DNA from: Microbacterium hatanonis
GTDB lineage: Bacteria > Actinomycetota > Actinomycetes > Actinomycetales > Microbacteriaceae
Direction of reading: 5' to 3'
DNA length: 64,000 bases
Assembly: GCF_008017415.1 (NCBI RefSeq)
Contig: NZ_VRSV01000002.1
Coordinates: 1,302,001 to 1,366,000 of the forward strand
The notes under the pieces were generated by a model. The model made no database searches. It worked only from the letters and a program-made list of their open reading frames with translations, and had not been told where the DNA came from. This document shows, in pieces, positions 15,871-24,844 of the stretch. The number at the start of each line of letters is the position of its first letter. Positions within the stretch are counted from its first letter, which is position 1. Both the position numbers and the translations under genes were made by a program.

Positions 15871-18800
15871 ATGACTCCGCGCACCGCCTCCGCCGTCGCT
15901 CCCGCCGACGTGCGGCCCGCCGACCTCGCCGACGACGCCATCGCGCTCGTCCGGCAATGGCTCGAGCAGAGCCGCGCCGAGCCCGTCGATGCATCGGCCG
16001 AGCGTCTCGCCGGGGTGCTCCGCGACCCGCGCGGCCTTGACTTCACCGTCGGCTTCGTCGACGGGGTGGTGCGGCCCGAAGACACCCGCGTGGCCGCCCG
16101 CAACCTGGCCGCGCTGACCCCGCTCATCCCGTCGTTCCTGCCGCTGCCGCTCAGGGCCGCGATCCGTCTGGGAGCGTTCGCCGCGCCGATCGCGCCGGCG
16201 ATCGTGGTGCCCGCCGCCCGCGCGGCGCTGCGGGCGATGGTGCGTCACCTCATCGTCGACGCGACCGACCGCAAGCTCGGCCCCGCGATCGAGAGGATCC
16301 GCGGCGGGGAGGGCGTGCGACTGAACGTCAACCTGCTGGGCGAGGCGATCCTCGGCAAGAAGGAGGCCGCTCGGCGCCTCGCCGGTACGCGCAAGCTCCT
16401 GATGCGCAGCGACGTCGACTACGTCTCGATCAAGGTCTCCTCGACCGTCGCCCCGCACACGCCGTGGGCGTTCGAGGAGGCGGTGGCGGATGCTGCGGCC
16501 GCGCTCCGTCCGCTCTACCGGGTCGCCCGTCAGGGGCGGAAGTTCCTGAACCTCGACATGGAGGAGTACAAAGACCTCGACCTCACCCTCGCGGTGTTCA
16601 TGCGCATCCTCGACGAGCCCGAGTTCCGCGACCTCGAAGCCGGCATCGTGCTGCAGGCCTATCTGCCCGATGCGCTCGCCGCGATGATGCGCCTGCAGGA
16701 ATGGGCCGCGGCCCGCGTCGCCGACGGAGGTGCCCCGATCAAGGTGCGCGTCGTCAAGGGCGCGAACCTGCCGATGGAGCGCGTCGACGCCGACATCCAC
16801 GACTGGCCGCTGGCGACGTGGGAGTCGAAGCAGGCGACGGATGCGTCGTACAAGGCCGTACTCGACTACGCGCTGCGCCCCGAGCACACCGCGCACGTGC
16901 GGATCGGCGTCGCCGGCCACAACCTCTTCGACATCGCCCTCGCGTGGCTGCTCGCCGAGCGACGGGGAGTGACGTCGGGGATCGACGTGGAGATGCTGCT
17001 GGGCATGGCCACGGCCCAGGCCGCCGTCGTGCGACGCACGGTCGGGTCGATCCTGCTCTACACCCCGGTGGTGCACCCGCAGGAGTTCGATGTCGCGATC
17101 GCCTACCTGATCCGCCGCCTCGAGGAGGGGGCGTCGGCGGAGAACTTCATGTCGGCGGTGTTCGATCTCGACACCGACGCGGGGCTGTTCGCCCGCGAGC
17201 GCGACCGCTTCCTCGCCTCTCTCGCCGCCATGCCGACCGAGGTGCCCGCCGCGCACCGGGTGCAGGACCGCACGGTCGAGCCCGCCGCCTCGCCCGTGGT
17301 CGGGTTCGAGAACACGCCCGACTCCGACCCGGCGATCGCGGCGAACCGCGACTGGGCGGGCAGCATCCTCTCGCGCATGGAGCGCTCCGCCCTCGGGGTC
17401 GAGACGGCCGAGACCCACGTGCTGGCCGACGAGGCCGCCGTCGACGCGGCCGTCGCGGCCGCCGTGGCCGCGGGAGAAGCCTGGCGCGCGCTCGGCGCTG
17501 CCGGGCGCGCGGTGATCCTGCATCGCGCCGGCGACATCCTCGAGCGTCGCCGCGGCGACCTCATCGAGGTCATGGGTTCGGAGTGCGGCAAGGTCGTCGA
17601 GCAGAGCGACCCGGAGGTGTCGGAGGCGATCGATTTCGCGCACTACTACGCCGAGCAGGGGCGCCGCCTCGACGACGTCGACGGCGCGACGTTCACCCCC
17701 GCCCGCCTCACGATCGTCACCCCGCCGTGGAACTTCCCGGTCGCGATCCCGGCGGGCTCCACGCTCGCGGCGCTCGCCGCCGGCAGCCCCGTCATCATCA
17801 AGCCCGCCCGGCAGGCGCGTCGCTCGGGCGCGGTCATGGTCGAAGCGCTGTGGGAGGCGGGCGTTCCCCGCGAGGTGCTCACCTACGTGCAGCTCGACGG
17901 GCGCGCACTCGGCGAGCGGCTCGTCGCGCACCCGTCCGTCGAGCGCGTCGTCCTGACCGGTTCGTACGAGACCGCGCAGCTGTTCCGCTCGTTCCGTGCC
18001 GACCTGCCGCTCCTCGCCGAGACCAGCGGCAAGAACGCCGTGATCGTGACGCCCAGCGCCGACCTCGATCTCGCAGCGAAAGACGTCGCGTTCTCGGCGT
18101 TCGGACACGCGGGGCAGAAGTGCTCCGCCGCATCCCTCGTCATCCTCGTCGGCTCGGTGGGCTCCTCCGACCGCTTCCGCGGGCAGCTCGTCGACGCCGT
18201 CACCTCGCTCGAGGTCGGCCTGCCGTGGCAGGCGGCCACCCGCGTCGGGCCCCTCATCGGACCCGCTGACGGCAAGCTGCTGCGGGCGCTCACGACCCTC
18301 GAGCCCGGGCAGCACTGGCTCGTCGAGCCGCAGAAGCTCGACGCCGACGGGGCGCTGTGGCGGCCCGGCATCCGCGACGGCGTGCGCGCGGGCTCGGAGT
18401 TCCACCTCACCGAGTACTTCGGCCCCGTACTCGGCGTGATGACCGCAGCGACCCTCGACGAGGCGATCGACCTCGTCAACGCCATCGACTACGGCCTGAC
18501 CTCCGGTCTGCATTCGCTCGACGACGGAGAGATCCAGACCTGGATGCGGCGCGTCGAGGCCGGCAACGCCTACATCAACCGCGGCACCACGGGCGCCATC
18601 GTGCAGCGCCAGCCCTTCGGCGGCTGGAAGAAGTCGGTCGTCGGCGCGGGCACCAAGGCCGGCGGACCGAACTACCTCACGGGCTTCGGCACGTGGGCGG
18701 ATGCGGCGCCCGCGGCCGTTCGCACGCGACCCGACACGTTCGCGTCCGCCGCTCTCGCGGCCGTCCCGGCCGACGACCGGCCCTGGCTCTCCGCCGCCCT

Positions 18801-19320
18801 CGCGAGCGATGCGGCGGCATGGAACGACGAGTTCGGGGTCGCCCGCGACGCCTCGGGCCTGGAGTCGGAGCAGAACGTCTTCCGCTACGCGCCCGTGCCG
18901 GTGACGGTGCGGGTCGAGAGCGCGCCCGACGTCGCCCTCGTTCGGGCGGTCGCGGCCGGCGTGCGTGCCGGTGCCGAGATCGCCGTCAGCTCCGCCGAAG
19001 CCCTGACCCCCGCCGTGCGGGCGTGGCTCGAGGGCTCGGGGGTGTCCGCCCGCGTCGACGACGCCGCATCCTGGACCCGCCGCGCCGCAGCCCTCGCCCG
19101 TTCGGGCGGACGCGTGCGGCTGCTCGGCGGATCGGCCGCCGACTTCGCGGAGGCCGTCGGCGGTTCGCCCGCGGTGGCGCTGTACGACAACCCGGTCGTC
19201 ACGGCCGGGCGCATCGAGATGCTGCCCTTCCTCCGCGAACAGGCCGTGTCGATCACCGCGCACCGGTTCGGAACCCCGCGCCGCTACCCGGTTCCGGCGG
19301 CCGCCGGCGGCGTCCGATGA
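15871..19320 (+). CDS. putA: Bifunctional proline dehydrogenase / L-glutamate gamma-semialdehyde dehydrogenase PutA
   Basis: The 1149-residue fusion oxidises proline to pyrroline-5-carboxylate with FAD and then to glutamate with NAD. The PRODH barrel spans about residues 85-430 (LDMEEYKDLDLT, then YLPDALAAMMRLQEWA). The aldehyde dehydrogenase half runs from about 475 to 960 with general base Glu717 in AETSGKNA and nucleophile Cys751 in GHAGQKCSAAS. A further C-terminal segment follows. There is no N-terminal ribbon-helix-helix DNA-binding domain, so it is not self-regulating; the divergent LysR gene is the likely regulator. GGAAGGACT precedes ATG 15871. Confidence 0.95.
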   Translation: MTPRTASAVAPADVRPADLADDAIALVRQWLEQSRAEPVDASAERLAGVLRDPRGLDFTVGFVDGVVRPEDTRVAARNLAALTPLIPSFLPLPLRAAIRLGAFAAPIAPAIVVPAARAALRAMVRHLIVDATDRKLGPAIERIRGGEGVRLNVNLLGEAILGKKEAARRLAGTRKLLMRSDVDYVSIKVSSTVAPHTPWAFEEAVADAAAALRPLYRVARQGRKFLNLDMEEYKDLDLTLAVFMRILDEPEFRDLEAGIVLQAYLPDALAAMMRLQEWAAARVADGGAPIKVRVVKGANLPMERVDADIHDWPLATWESKQATDASYKAVLDYALRPEHTAHVRIGVAGHNLFDIALAWLLAERRGVTSGIDVEMLLGMATAQAAVVRRTVGSILLYTPVVHPQEFDVAIAYLIRRLEEGASAENFMSAVFDLDTDAGLFARERDRFLASLAAMPTEVPAAHRVQDRTVEPAASPVVGFENTPDSDPAIAANRDWAGSILSRMERSALGVETAETHVLADEAAVDAAVAAAVAAGEAWRALGAAGRAVILHRAGDILERRRGDLIEVMGSECGKVVEQSDPEVSEAIDFAHYYAEQGRRLDDVDGATFTPARLTIVTPPWNFPVAIPAGSTLAALAAGSPVIIKPARQARRSGAVMVEALWEAGVPREVLTYVQLDGRALGERLVAHPSVERVVLTGSYETAQLFRSFRADLPLLAETSGKNAVIVTPSADLDLAAKDVAFSAFGHAGQKCSAASLVILVGSVGSSDRFRGQLVDAVTSLEVGLPWQAATRVGPLIGPADGKLLRALTTLEPGQHWLVEPQKLDADGALWRPGIRDGVRAGSEFHLTEYFGPVLGVMTAATLDEAIDLVNAIDYGLTSGLHSLDDGEIQTWMRRVEAGNAYINRGTTGAIVQRQPFGGWKKSVVGAGTKAGGPNYLTGFGTWADAAPAAVRTRPDTFASAALAAVPADDRPWLSAALASDAAAWNDEFGVARDASGLESEQNVFRYAPVPVTVRVESAPDVALVRAVAAGVRAGAEIAVSSAEALTPAVRAWLEGSGVSARVDDAASWTRRAAALARSGGRVRLLGGSAADFAEAVGGSPAVALYDNPVVTAGRIEMLPFLREQAVSITAHRFGTPRRYPVPAAAGGVR

Positions 19321-19964
19321 GGCACACGCCCGACTACGCCGTCGGCGATGCGGAGTGGGTGAAGACCCTCGTCCGCGAGAACCCGTGGGCGTCGATCGTG
19401 TCGTACGTGCCGGGGAAGGGGCTCGTCGCCTCCCACTATCCCGTCCTGCTCGAGGAGGACGCGGAGGGCATCGTGCTCGTCAGCCACGTCGGTCGCCCCG
19501 ACGAGCGTCTGCACGAGCTCGGTCAGCACGAGCTGCTCGTCATGGTCTCCGGACCGCAGGGGTACGTCTCGCCGGGGTGGTACGACGTATCGCCGGCCGT
19601 GCCGACCTGGAACTTCGCGGTCGTGCACGCGTACGGCACCCCTGAGCTGCTCAGCGACGAGGAGAACCTCGCCGTCCTCGGCCGCATGGTCGAACACCTC
19701 GAGGGTCCGCTGCCCGAGCCCTTCCTCATGACGGCGACCCTTGAGAACGACGGTTACGCGCGGCGGATCGTCGGCGGCACGGTCGGGTTCCGCATGAAGG
19801 TCGATCGCTTCGAGGCCAAGGAGAAGATGAGCCAGGACAAGCCGCAGGCCGTCGTCGATCGCGTGCTCGACCGCTTGCGCGAACCGGGTCCGTACGAGAA
19901 CCGGGCTCTCGCCGACAGGATGGAGCGGGTGCACCACCCCCGCCGAGGAACGGAGAACGCATGA
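19317..19964 (+). CDS. PaiB-like FMN-binding protein
   Basis: The 215-residue protein matches the FMN-binding negative transcriptional regulator family (PaiB/YvbB): an N-terminal NPWASIVSY strand, SHYPVLLEE and a Trp-rich PGWYDVSPAVPTWNFAVVHAYG block, and a C-terminal EKMSQDKP motif. The fold is a split barrel that binds flavin. The true activity is unclear despite the family name. Its ATG overlaps the putA stop (ATGA), and its own stop overlaps the amidohydrolase start, so the three are one operon. Confidence 0.85.
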   Translation: MRHTPDYAVGDAEWVKTLVRENPWASIVSYVPGKGLVASHYPVLLEEDAEGIVLVSHVGRPDERLHELGQHELLVMVSGPQGYVSPGWYDVSPAVPTWNFAVVHAYGTPELLSDEENLAVLGRMVEHLEGPLPEPFLMTATLENDGYARRIVGGTVGFRMKVDRFEAKEKMSQDKPQAVVDRVLDRLREPGPYENRALADRMERVHHPRRGTENA

Positions 19965-21430
19965 CCGCCCCCGACCTGCTGCTGCGCGGCGCCCGAACCT
20001 ACGACGGCGGTGCTCCGCTCGACGTCCGCCTGTCCGGAGGGCTCGTCGACGCGATCGCGCCGTCGGGCATGCTCGACGCCGACGGTGCCGAGACGGTCGA
20101 GCTCGAGGGCCGGTACATCGGGCCCGGACTCTGGGACGCGCACGTGCACTTCACGCAGTGGGTGATCCAGCAGCGCCGGGTCGATCTCGCCGGAACGAGG
20201 AGCGCGGCGGACGCGGTCGCCGTCGTGCGCGAGGCGCTCACGAACGGATTCCCGTCCACCGACGGCGTGCTCTTCGGCTACGGCTATCGCGACGGCCTGT
20301 GGGGCGAACCGGTGACACGGGCCGCGCTCGACGTGTTCGCGCAGCCGGTCGTGCTCATCAACGGCGACCTGCACAGCGCGTGGATGAACTCCGCGGGAGC
20401 GGCACGGCTCGGCCTCCACCCCGACGCGACCGGTGTCGTGAGCGAGGGGGAGTGGATCGGCACGCTGCAGCGCTTCCACGCCGAGGCCGCGCTCCCCGTG
20501 GGCGACTACCGCACCGCCGCAGCCGCGGCCGCCGCCCGCGGCGTCGTGGGCGTCGTCGAGTACGAGAACGTGCTCAACATCGACGAATGGGCCGAGCGTG
20601 TCGCCGCCGGGGTCGACAGCCTGAGGGTGGATGCGGCGGTCTGGCCCGACGAGCTCGACACCGCGCTGGCGCGAGGACTGCGCACCGGCGACCCCGTCGA
20701 ACCGACCGGACTCGTCACGATGGGGCGGCTGAAGGTCGTCGTCGACGGGTCGCTCAACACCCGCACCGCCTACTGCTGGGATCCGTATCCGGGTCTCGAC
20801 GCGCATTCCGCGCACGGCTGCGGCGTGAGCAGCATCCCCGTCTCCGAGCTGCGCGACCTGCTCGTCCGTGCACGCGCAGGTGGCATCGAGGCCGCCGTGC
20901 ACGCCATCGGCGACCGTGCCAACACCGAGGTGCTCGATACCTTCGAAGAACTCGGGATGAGGGGGATCATCGAGCACGCGCAGCTCGTGCGCAGCGACGA
21001 CTTCGCGCGGTTCGCCCGTCTCGGCCTCATCGCCAGCGTGCAGCCCGAGCACGCCATGGACGATCGCGACGTCGCCGACCGCTACTGGGCCGGTCGCACC
21101 GACCGCGCCTTCGCCTTCGGGTCGCTGCACGCGGCCGGGGTGGCGCTGCGGCTCGGATCGGACGCACCCGTCGCTCCGCTCGATCCGTGGCACGCGATCG
21201 CCTCGGGCGTCTCGCGCAGCCGCGGCGACCGCGCGGCGTGGCACCCCGAGCAGTCGCTGCCGCTCGACGTCGCGCTCGGCGCGAGCACGCGGCATCCGCT
21301 CGCCGTCGGCGCCCCGGCCGACGTCATGATCACCGACGCCGACCCGTACGCGCTCGACCGTGACGCCCTCCGCGGCATGCCGGTCTCGGCCACGCTGCTG
21401 GCAGGTCGCTTCACCCACCGCGCGCTCTAG
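19961..21430 (+). CDS. YtcJ-type metal-dependent amidohydrolase
   Basis: The 489-residue protein is an amidohydrolase-superfamily member of the YtcJ/NfdA branch. The first metal motif is DAHVHF near residue 59, followed by NGDLHSAWMNS, a HAIGDRAN motif, EHAQLV and the final Asp in LGSDAPV. These give a metal centre for hydrolysing amide or formamide bonds in small molecules; the substrate is not known. It overlaps the PaiB-like gene and is the last gene of the putA operon. Confidence 0.83.
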   Translation: MTAPDLLLRGARTYDGGAPLDVRLSGGLVDAIAPSGMLDADGAETVELEGRYIGPGLWDAHVHFTQWVIQQRRVDLAGTRSAADAVAVVREALTNGFPSTDGVLFGYGYRDGLWGEPVTRAALDVFAQPVVLINGDLHSAWMNSAGAARLGLHPDATGVVSEGEWIGTLQRFHAEAALPVGDYRTAAAAAAARGVVGVVEYENVLNIDEWAERVAAGVDSLRVDAAVWPDELDTALARGLRTGDPVEPTGLVTMGRLKVVVDGSLNTRTAYCWDPYPGLDAHSAHGCGVSSIPVSELRDLLVRARAGGIEAAVHAIGDRANTEVLDTFEELGMRGIIEHAQLVRSDDFARFARLGLIASVQPEHAMDDRDVADRYWAGRTDRAFAFGSLHAAGVALRLGSDAPVAPLDPWHAIASGVSRSRGDRAAWHPEQSLPLDVALGASTRHPLAVGAPADVMITDADPYALDRDALRGMPVSATLLAGRFTHRAL

Positions 21431-21545
21431 CGCGTGCCGCCGGGCCGTTCGGCGAGCTCGGGGACCGGCGGGGCGGTGAGCGACCCGCAGGACCCGGGCG
21501 CCGCGAGGCCCGGGCGCTGGGCCCGTCGATGCGTCCACCGCCGGG
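21431..21545. other. Convergent intergenic spacer with GC-rich palindromic sequence
   Basis: The 115-bp region between the amidohydrolase and the convergent reductase gene contains repeated CCCGGGC blocks that can fold into short stems. No gene was found. It probably terminates both transcripts. Confidence 0.4.
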
Positions 21546-22487
21546 TCAGACGTCGAGGGTGAGCGCGGGGGTCAGCGAGCGCGAGACGCAGGAGTAGACC
21601 ACCGAGGTGCCCTCGGTGCCGAGCGAATCGCGGTGCTCGGGTACTCCGTCGAGCACCGGCAGGGCGCACGAACCGCACACGCCGCGCAGGCACGATCCGG
21701 GCGCCTCGACGCCGGCTCCTCGAAGGGCCTGCAGCATCGTCCACTCCGCGGGCACCGCGACCTCGCGTCCGCTGCGGGCGGCCCTCACCGTGAACGCCTC
21801 GTTCGGGCGGAACTCCCGCTTCGCCGGCTCGAACCGCTCCAGGTGCAGGCGCGATCCCTCGGGCAACGCCTCGCGCAGCCCGGTCAGCGCATCGGCGAAG
21901 CGCTGGGGTCCGCAGGCGTAGACGTCGGTGCCGGATGCTGCCGAGCCGAGCACCTCGCGGAGGTCGACCCTGCCCTCGGTGCCGCTGAGGTGCACGCGCA
22001 CCCTGTCGCCGAACGCGGCGAGCTCTTCGGTGAACGCGACGTCTTCCGCGCGGCGGCTCAGATACAGCATCCGCCACGGCGCCCCGACGGCGTCGAGGTG
22101 CCGGGCCATCGCGAGGATGGGCGTGATGCCGATCCCGGCGGCCAGCAGCAGGTACCCGGGAGCCTGGCCGAGCGGGAAGAGGTTGCGCGGCGGGCGCACG
22201 TACACGCGGCGTCCGACCTGGAGGTGCCGGTGGATGTAATGCGATCCGCCGCGCGACAGCGGCTCGTCCAGCACGGCGATGCGGTAGCCGCGCGTGTCGG
22301 CCGGATCGCCGCAGAGGGAGTACTGGCGCTCCTGACGCGTGACGAGCTGCACGTCGACGTGCGCGCCCGGCTCCCATGGCGGCAGCACGTCGCCGTCGGG
22401 GCGGGCCAGGCGGATGCTGACGATGGACGGCGTCTGCCGGACGATCTCGCTCACGACGAGCGGCATCATGTCGCTGCGGTCACGCAT
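21546..22487 (-). CDS. PDR/VanB-type oxidoreductase with C-terminal 2Fe-2S domain
   Basis: The 313-residue protein has a flavin-binding barrel (RQYSLCGDP), a nucleotide-binding domain (AAGIGITPILAMA and YACGPQRF) and a C-terminal plant-type ferredoxin domain with C-x4-C-x2-C (SCLRGVCGSC) plus a later Cys (YSCVS). Such proteins pass electrons from NAD(P)H to an oxygenase. Its ATG follows the stop of the upstream PPOX-type gene with no gap, so the two are co-translated. No Rieske oxygenase lies nearby. Confidence 0.87.
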   Translation of the reverse strand: MRDRSDMMPLVVSEIVRQTPSIVSIRLARPDGDVLPPWEPGAHVDVQLVTRQERQYSLCGDPADTRGYRIAVLDEPLSRGGSHYIHRHLQVGRRVYVRPPRNLFPLGQAPGYLLLAAGIGITPILAMARHLDAVGAPWRMLYLSRRAEDVAFTEELAAFGDRVRVHLSGTEGRVDLREVLGSAASGTDVYACGPQRFADALTGLREALPEGSRLHLERFEPAKREFRPNEAFTVRAARSGREVAVPAEWTMLQALRGAGVEAPGSCLRGVCGSCALPVLDGVPEHRDSLGTEGTSVVYSCVSRSLTPALTLDV

Positions 22488-23114
22488 TCAGTACAGCACC
22501 CGGTTGCCCTCGACGACCGCGCGGTCGATCGCGTCTCCGACCTCGGCATCGAGCCCCGACATACTGGCCCAGATCGCGCCCGACGTCGGCACCTCGTCGG
22601 CGAGGTCCTGCATGTCGGCATCCCAGATGCCGCCGCGCAGGAGCGCCCGCCCGCAGTGCAGGTACACCTCCTCGGTCTTCACGACGATCGCGAGCTCGGG
22701 CACCGAGTGGTCCTGCTCCAGCATCTGCAGCAGACCCGGGTCGTCGGTGATGAACGCGGTTCCGTTGATGCGCAGCGTCTCGCTCATGCCGGGCACGAAG
22801 CACAGCATGCCGACGTGCGGGTTCTCGAGCATGTTGCGGAACGAGTCGACCAGCCGATTGCCGAGCCGGTCGGGGACCACGAGCGTCCGAGCGTCGAGTG
22901 CGCGCACGAATCCGGGGTAATCGCCCCTCGGCGAGCAGTCGCAATTGCCCTGGGCGTCGGAGGTCGACAGGCAGAAGAACGGCGAATGCGCGAGGAAGCG
23001 CAGGCAGTTGTCGTCGAGATGATCGAGGATCTTGTCGACGGCGGCCTGGCTCGGTTCCCCGAGTTTGGCGCGGATGCCGTCGAGGTCGACCCGCGCGAAT
23101 TCCGTCGAGAGCAT
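22488..23114 (-). CDS. PPOX-type FMN flavoprotein (MSMEG_1061-like)
   Basis: The 208-residue protein resembles the pyridoxamine 5'-phosphate oxidase-like split-barrel flavoproteins of the MSMEG_1061 group: FFCLSTSDAQGNCDCSPRGD, RLGNRLVDSFRNMLENPHVGMLCFVPG and a C-terminal LHCGRALLRGGIWD. It probably binds FMN or F420-like cofactor, and its substrate is unknown. ATG 23114 is preferred over the longer open frame because TATCGT ends 6 nt upstream. It is immediately followed by the 2Fe-2S reductase. Confidence 0.82.
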   Translation of the reverse strand: MLSTEFARVDLDGIRAKLGEPSQAAVDKILDHLDDNCLRFLAHSPFFCLSTSDAQGNCDCSPRGDYPGFVRALDARTLVVPDRLGNRLVDSFRNMLENPHVGMLCFVPGMSETLRINGTAFITDDPGLLQMLEQDHSVPELAIVVKTEEVYLHCGRALLRGGIWDADMQDLADEVPTSGAIWASMSGLDAEVGDAIDRAVVEGNRVLY

Positions 23115-23120
23115 CCTTCG

Positions 23121-23126
23121 ACGATA
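23121..23126 (-). promoter_or_regulatory. Leaderless -10 element of the PPOX-type gene
   Basis: TATCGT on the minus strand, 6 nt before ATG 23114. Confidence 0.4.
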
Positions 23127-23289
23127 GGCGAACCGCCCCGGGAAGCAACGTGCCCCGGGCACAGCGTTTCCCTTCGAGATGTGCTTCGAACACAACTCCT
23201 GCAATCCATCCGTCAGGTAGCACGACACGCCGCGGGTCGCCGGTCCGCGGGGCGCCGTGCAGGAGTCGTGCCCGCGCGGCGGAGCGCGG

Positions 23290-24771
23290 TCAGCGGCTCC
23301 CGCCGAGGAGGCGCACGCGGCAGGCGAGTTCGACCGAGAAGCGGATGTCGGGGTCGTCGAGGTCGAGCTGCAGCACCTCGCGGATGCGTTTGAGCCGATA
23401 CCCGACGGCGTTCGGGTGGAGGTTCAGCTCGCGCCCGGCGCTCGCGAGCGAATTGCGGTGGGCGAGGTACGCGAGGAGGGTGCGCACCGAGGTCGTCGCC
23501 CGTTCGGCCCCGAGCGCGTCGAGCGGCGCGAGCACGTCGTGCAACAGGCTCCGGCTGATCGGCGAGGCGTAGAAGTCGAGCAGCACGCGCTGCAGGCCGG
23601 TGACGTCGGTGAGCTCCACTCCGCCCGGGCGGCCCGAGGCGACGGCGGAGTCGGCGGCGATACGCGCCTCCGCAGCCGACTGCCGCAGCCCGATCGCCCC
23701 GAGCTGCGGCGTGCCGAGGCCGAGCGTGTACGCCCACCCCGGGCCTGCGAGCCGCCGCGCCTGCTGCTGGAGCCGGATGCCGACCTCCCGCAGCCGCCGT
23801 TGGTGATCGCCCGCGCCGTGCTCCTCGGTGCTGACGAGCAGCATGTCGTCCTGGATGAAGGCGACGTGCCACATCTCGTCGCGCCCCTCGACGAGCTGCA
23901 GCGCGAAGAGCTCCAGCGCGGGCTCGACCCCGCGCGGCGGCCGCGCGTCGGGGTCACCCAGCGCGGTCGGCTTGAGCCAGCCCGCGACGTGCGAGAGCTG
24001 CAGCGGGAAGCCGAGCCGCGCGGCCTGCCCGACGAACGCCTCGACCCTCGACGACTCCGCGAGCACGAGCTCGACCAGCAGGTCGGCGCGGGACTGGGTC
24101 GGGGCGTAGCGGTCGCGCATCTGGCGCTGCATCGCGCGGGAGAGGAGCGACGCGACGACCGGGCGCGCGACGTCGGCCGCCGCATCGGTCCGGTGCGCGA
24201 CGAGCCGGCCGATCGGCACCTCTCCGACGCAGACGGCGTCGTTGTCGCTCCAGAGCACCGTCGGGTCGTCTTCGAGCGACAGCGGCACGCCGAGCGCGCG
24301 GCCGGCGGCCTCGAGGATGTCGTCGACCGAGCCGTCGGCTCCGGCGGCTGCGGCCGTCGCCTGCTCGATCGCGTAGGCGGCCCGCGTCATGGCCTCCGAG
24401 GCGCCGCCCGACAGGAGCCGGTCGATCGCGACGGCGAGGTCGGAGGGCTTCGCGTGCGGGGCGGCCAGCACCGGCACGCGCCCGCGCTCGGCGAGCGCCA
24501 CCGCGGTCTCGGCCAGGGCGAGGTCGGTGGTGAAGACGAGGCCGGCGAGCCCCCGTGCGCTCGCCCGGCGGAGGGCGACGTCGAGGCGGTAGGGGGCGGG
24601 GTTCTCCTCGCCGGGGATGATCGCCAGCGTGCCCGCCGCGAGAGCGTCGAGAGTGTCGAGGGTCGCGATGTCGACGAACTCGATGTCGGTGCCGCTCGGG
24701 GGTCCCGCGGCGAGGTCGAGTCCCAAACGCTCGCGCTCGGCGAGGAGATCTCGTACGGAGAACTGTGCCAT
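23290..24771 (-). CDS. PucR-family transcriptional regulator
   Basis: The 493-residue protein starts with the purine-catabolism PucR N-terminal domain (VRDLLAERERLGLDLAAG) and ends with the PucR C-terminal HTH (RTLLAYLAHRNSLASAGRELNLHPNAVGYRLKRI has its core LNLHPNAVGYRL near residue 455). Members sense purine or other nitrogen metabolites and usually activate adjacent catabolic genes. It diverges from the DUF917-hydantoinase-ABC cluster, its likely target. Four TGTGCC half-sites lie in the divergent region, one covering its own start. Confidence 0.87.
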   Translation of the reverse strand: MAQFSVRDLLAERERLGLDLAAGPPSGTDIEFVDIATLDTLDALAAGTLAIIPGEENPAPYRLDVALRRASARGLAGLVFTTDLALAETAVALAERGRVPVLAAPHAKPSDLAVAIDRLLSGGASEAMTRAAYAIEQATAAAAGADGSVDDILEAAGRALGVPLSLEDDPTVLWSDNDAVCVGEVPIGRLVAHRTDAAADVARPVVASLLSRAMQRQMRDRYAPTQSRADLLVELVLAESSRVEAFVGQAARLGFPLQLSHVAGWLKPTALGDPDARPPRGVEPALELFALQLVEGRDEMWHVAFIQDDMLLVSTEEHGAGDHQRRLREVGIRLQQQARRLAGPGWAYTLGLGTPQLGAIGLRQSAAEARIAADSAVASGRPGGVELTDVTGLQRVLLDFYASPISRSLLHDVLAPLDALGAERATTSVRTLLAYLAHRNSLASAGRELNLHPNAVGYRLKRIREVLQLDLDDPDIRFSVELACRVRLLGGSR

Positions 24772-24809
24772 GGGCACAAGTGTGCCGGATTCTCTAGGGG
24801 TTGGGCACA
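24764..24809. promoter_or_regulatory. Candidate PucR operator: four TGTGCC half-sites
   Basis: TGTGCC at 24764 and 24781 and the reverse GGCACA at 24773 and 24804 form alternating inverted pairs. The last one abuts the -35 of the divergent DUF917 promoter. Confidence 0.55.
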
Positions 24810-24838
24810 TTGTCGGCCACCGGAACCGTGCCTACTGT
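24810..24838 (+). promoter_or_regulatory. Leaderless promoter of the DUF917-hydantoinase operon
   Basis: TTGTCG (24810-24815), 17 bp, TACTGT (24833-24838), then 6 nt to ATG 24845. The promoter touches the last PucR half-site. Confidence 0.6.
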
Positions 24839-24844
24839 CGGTAC

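Noticed and set aside
15781..19263. Very long minus-strand frame extending the LysR gene upstream across putA
   Set aside because: It is antisense to the clear PutA coding sequence. The composition (Arg/His/Asp-rich) and lack of motifs mark it as a shadow of high-GC codon use.
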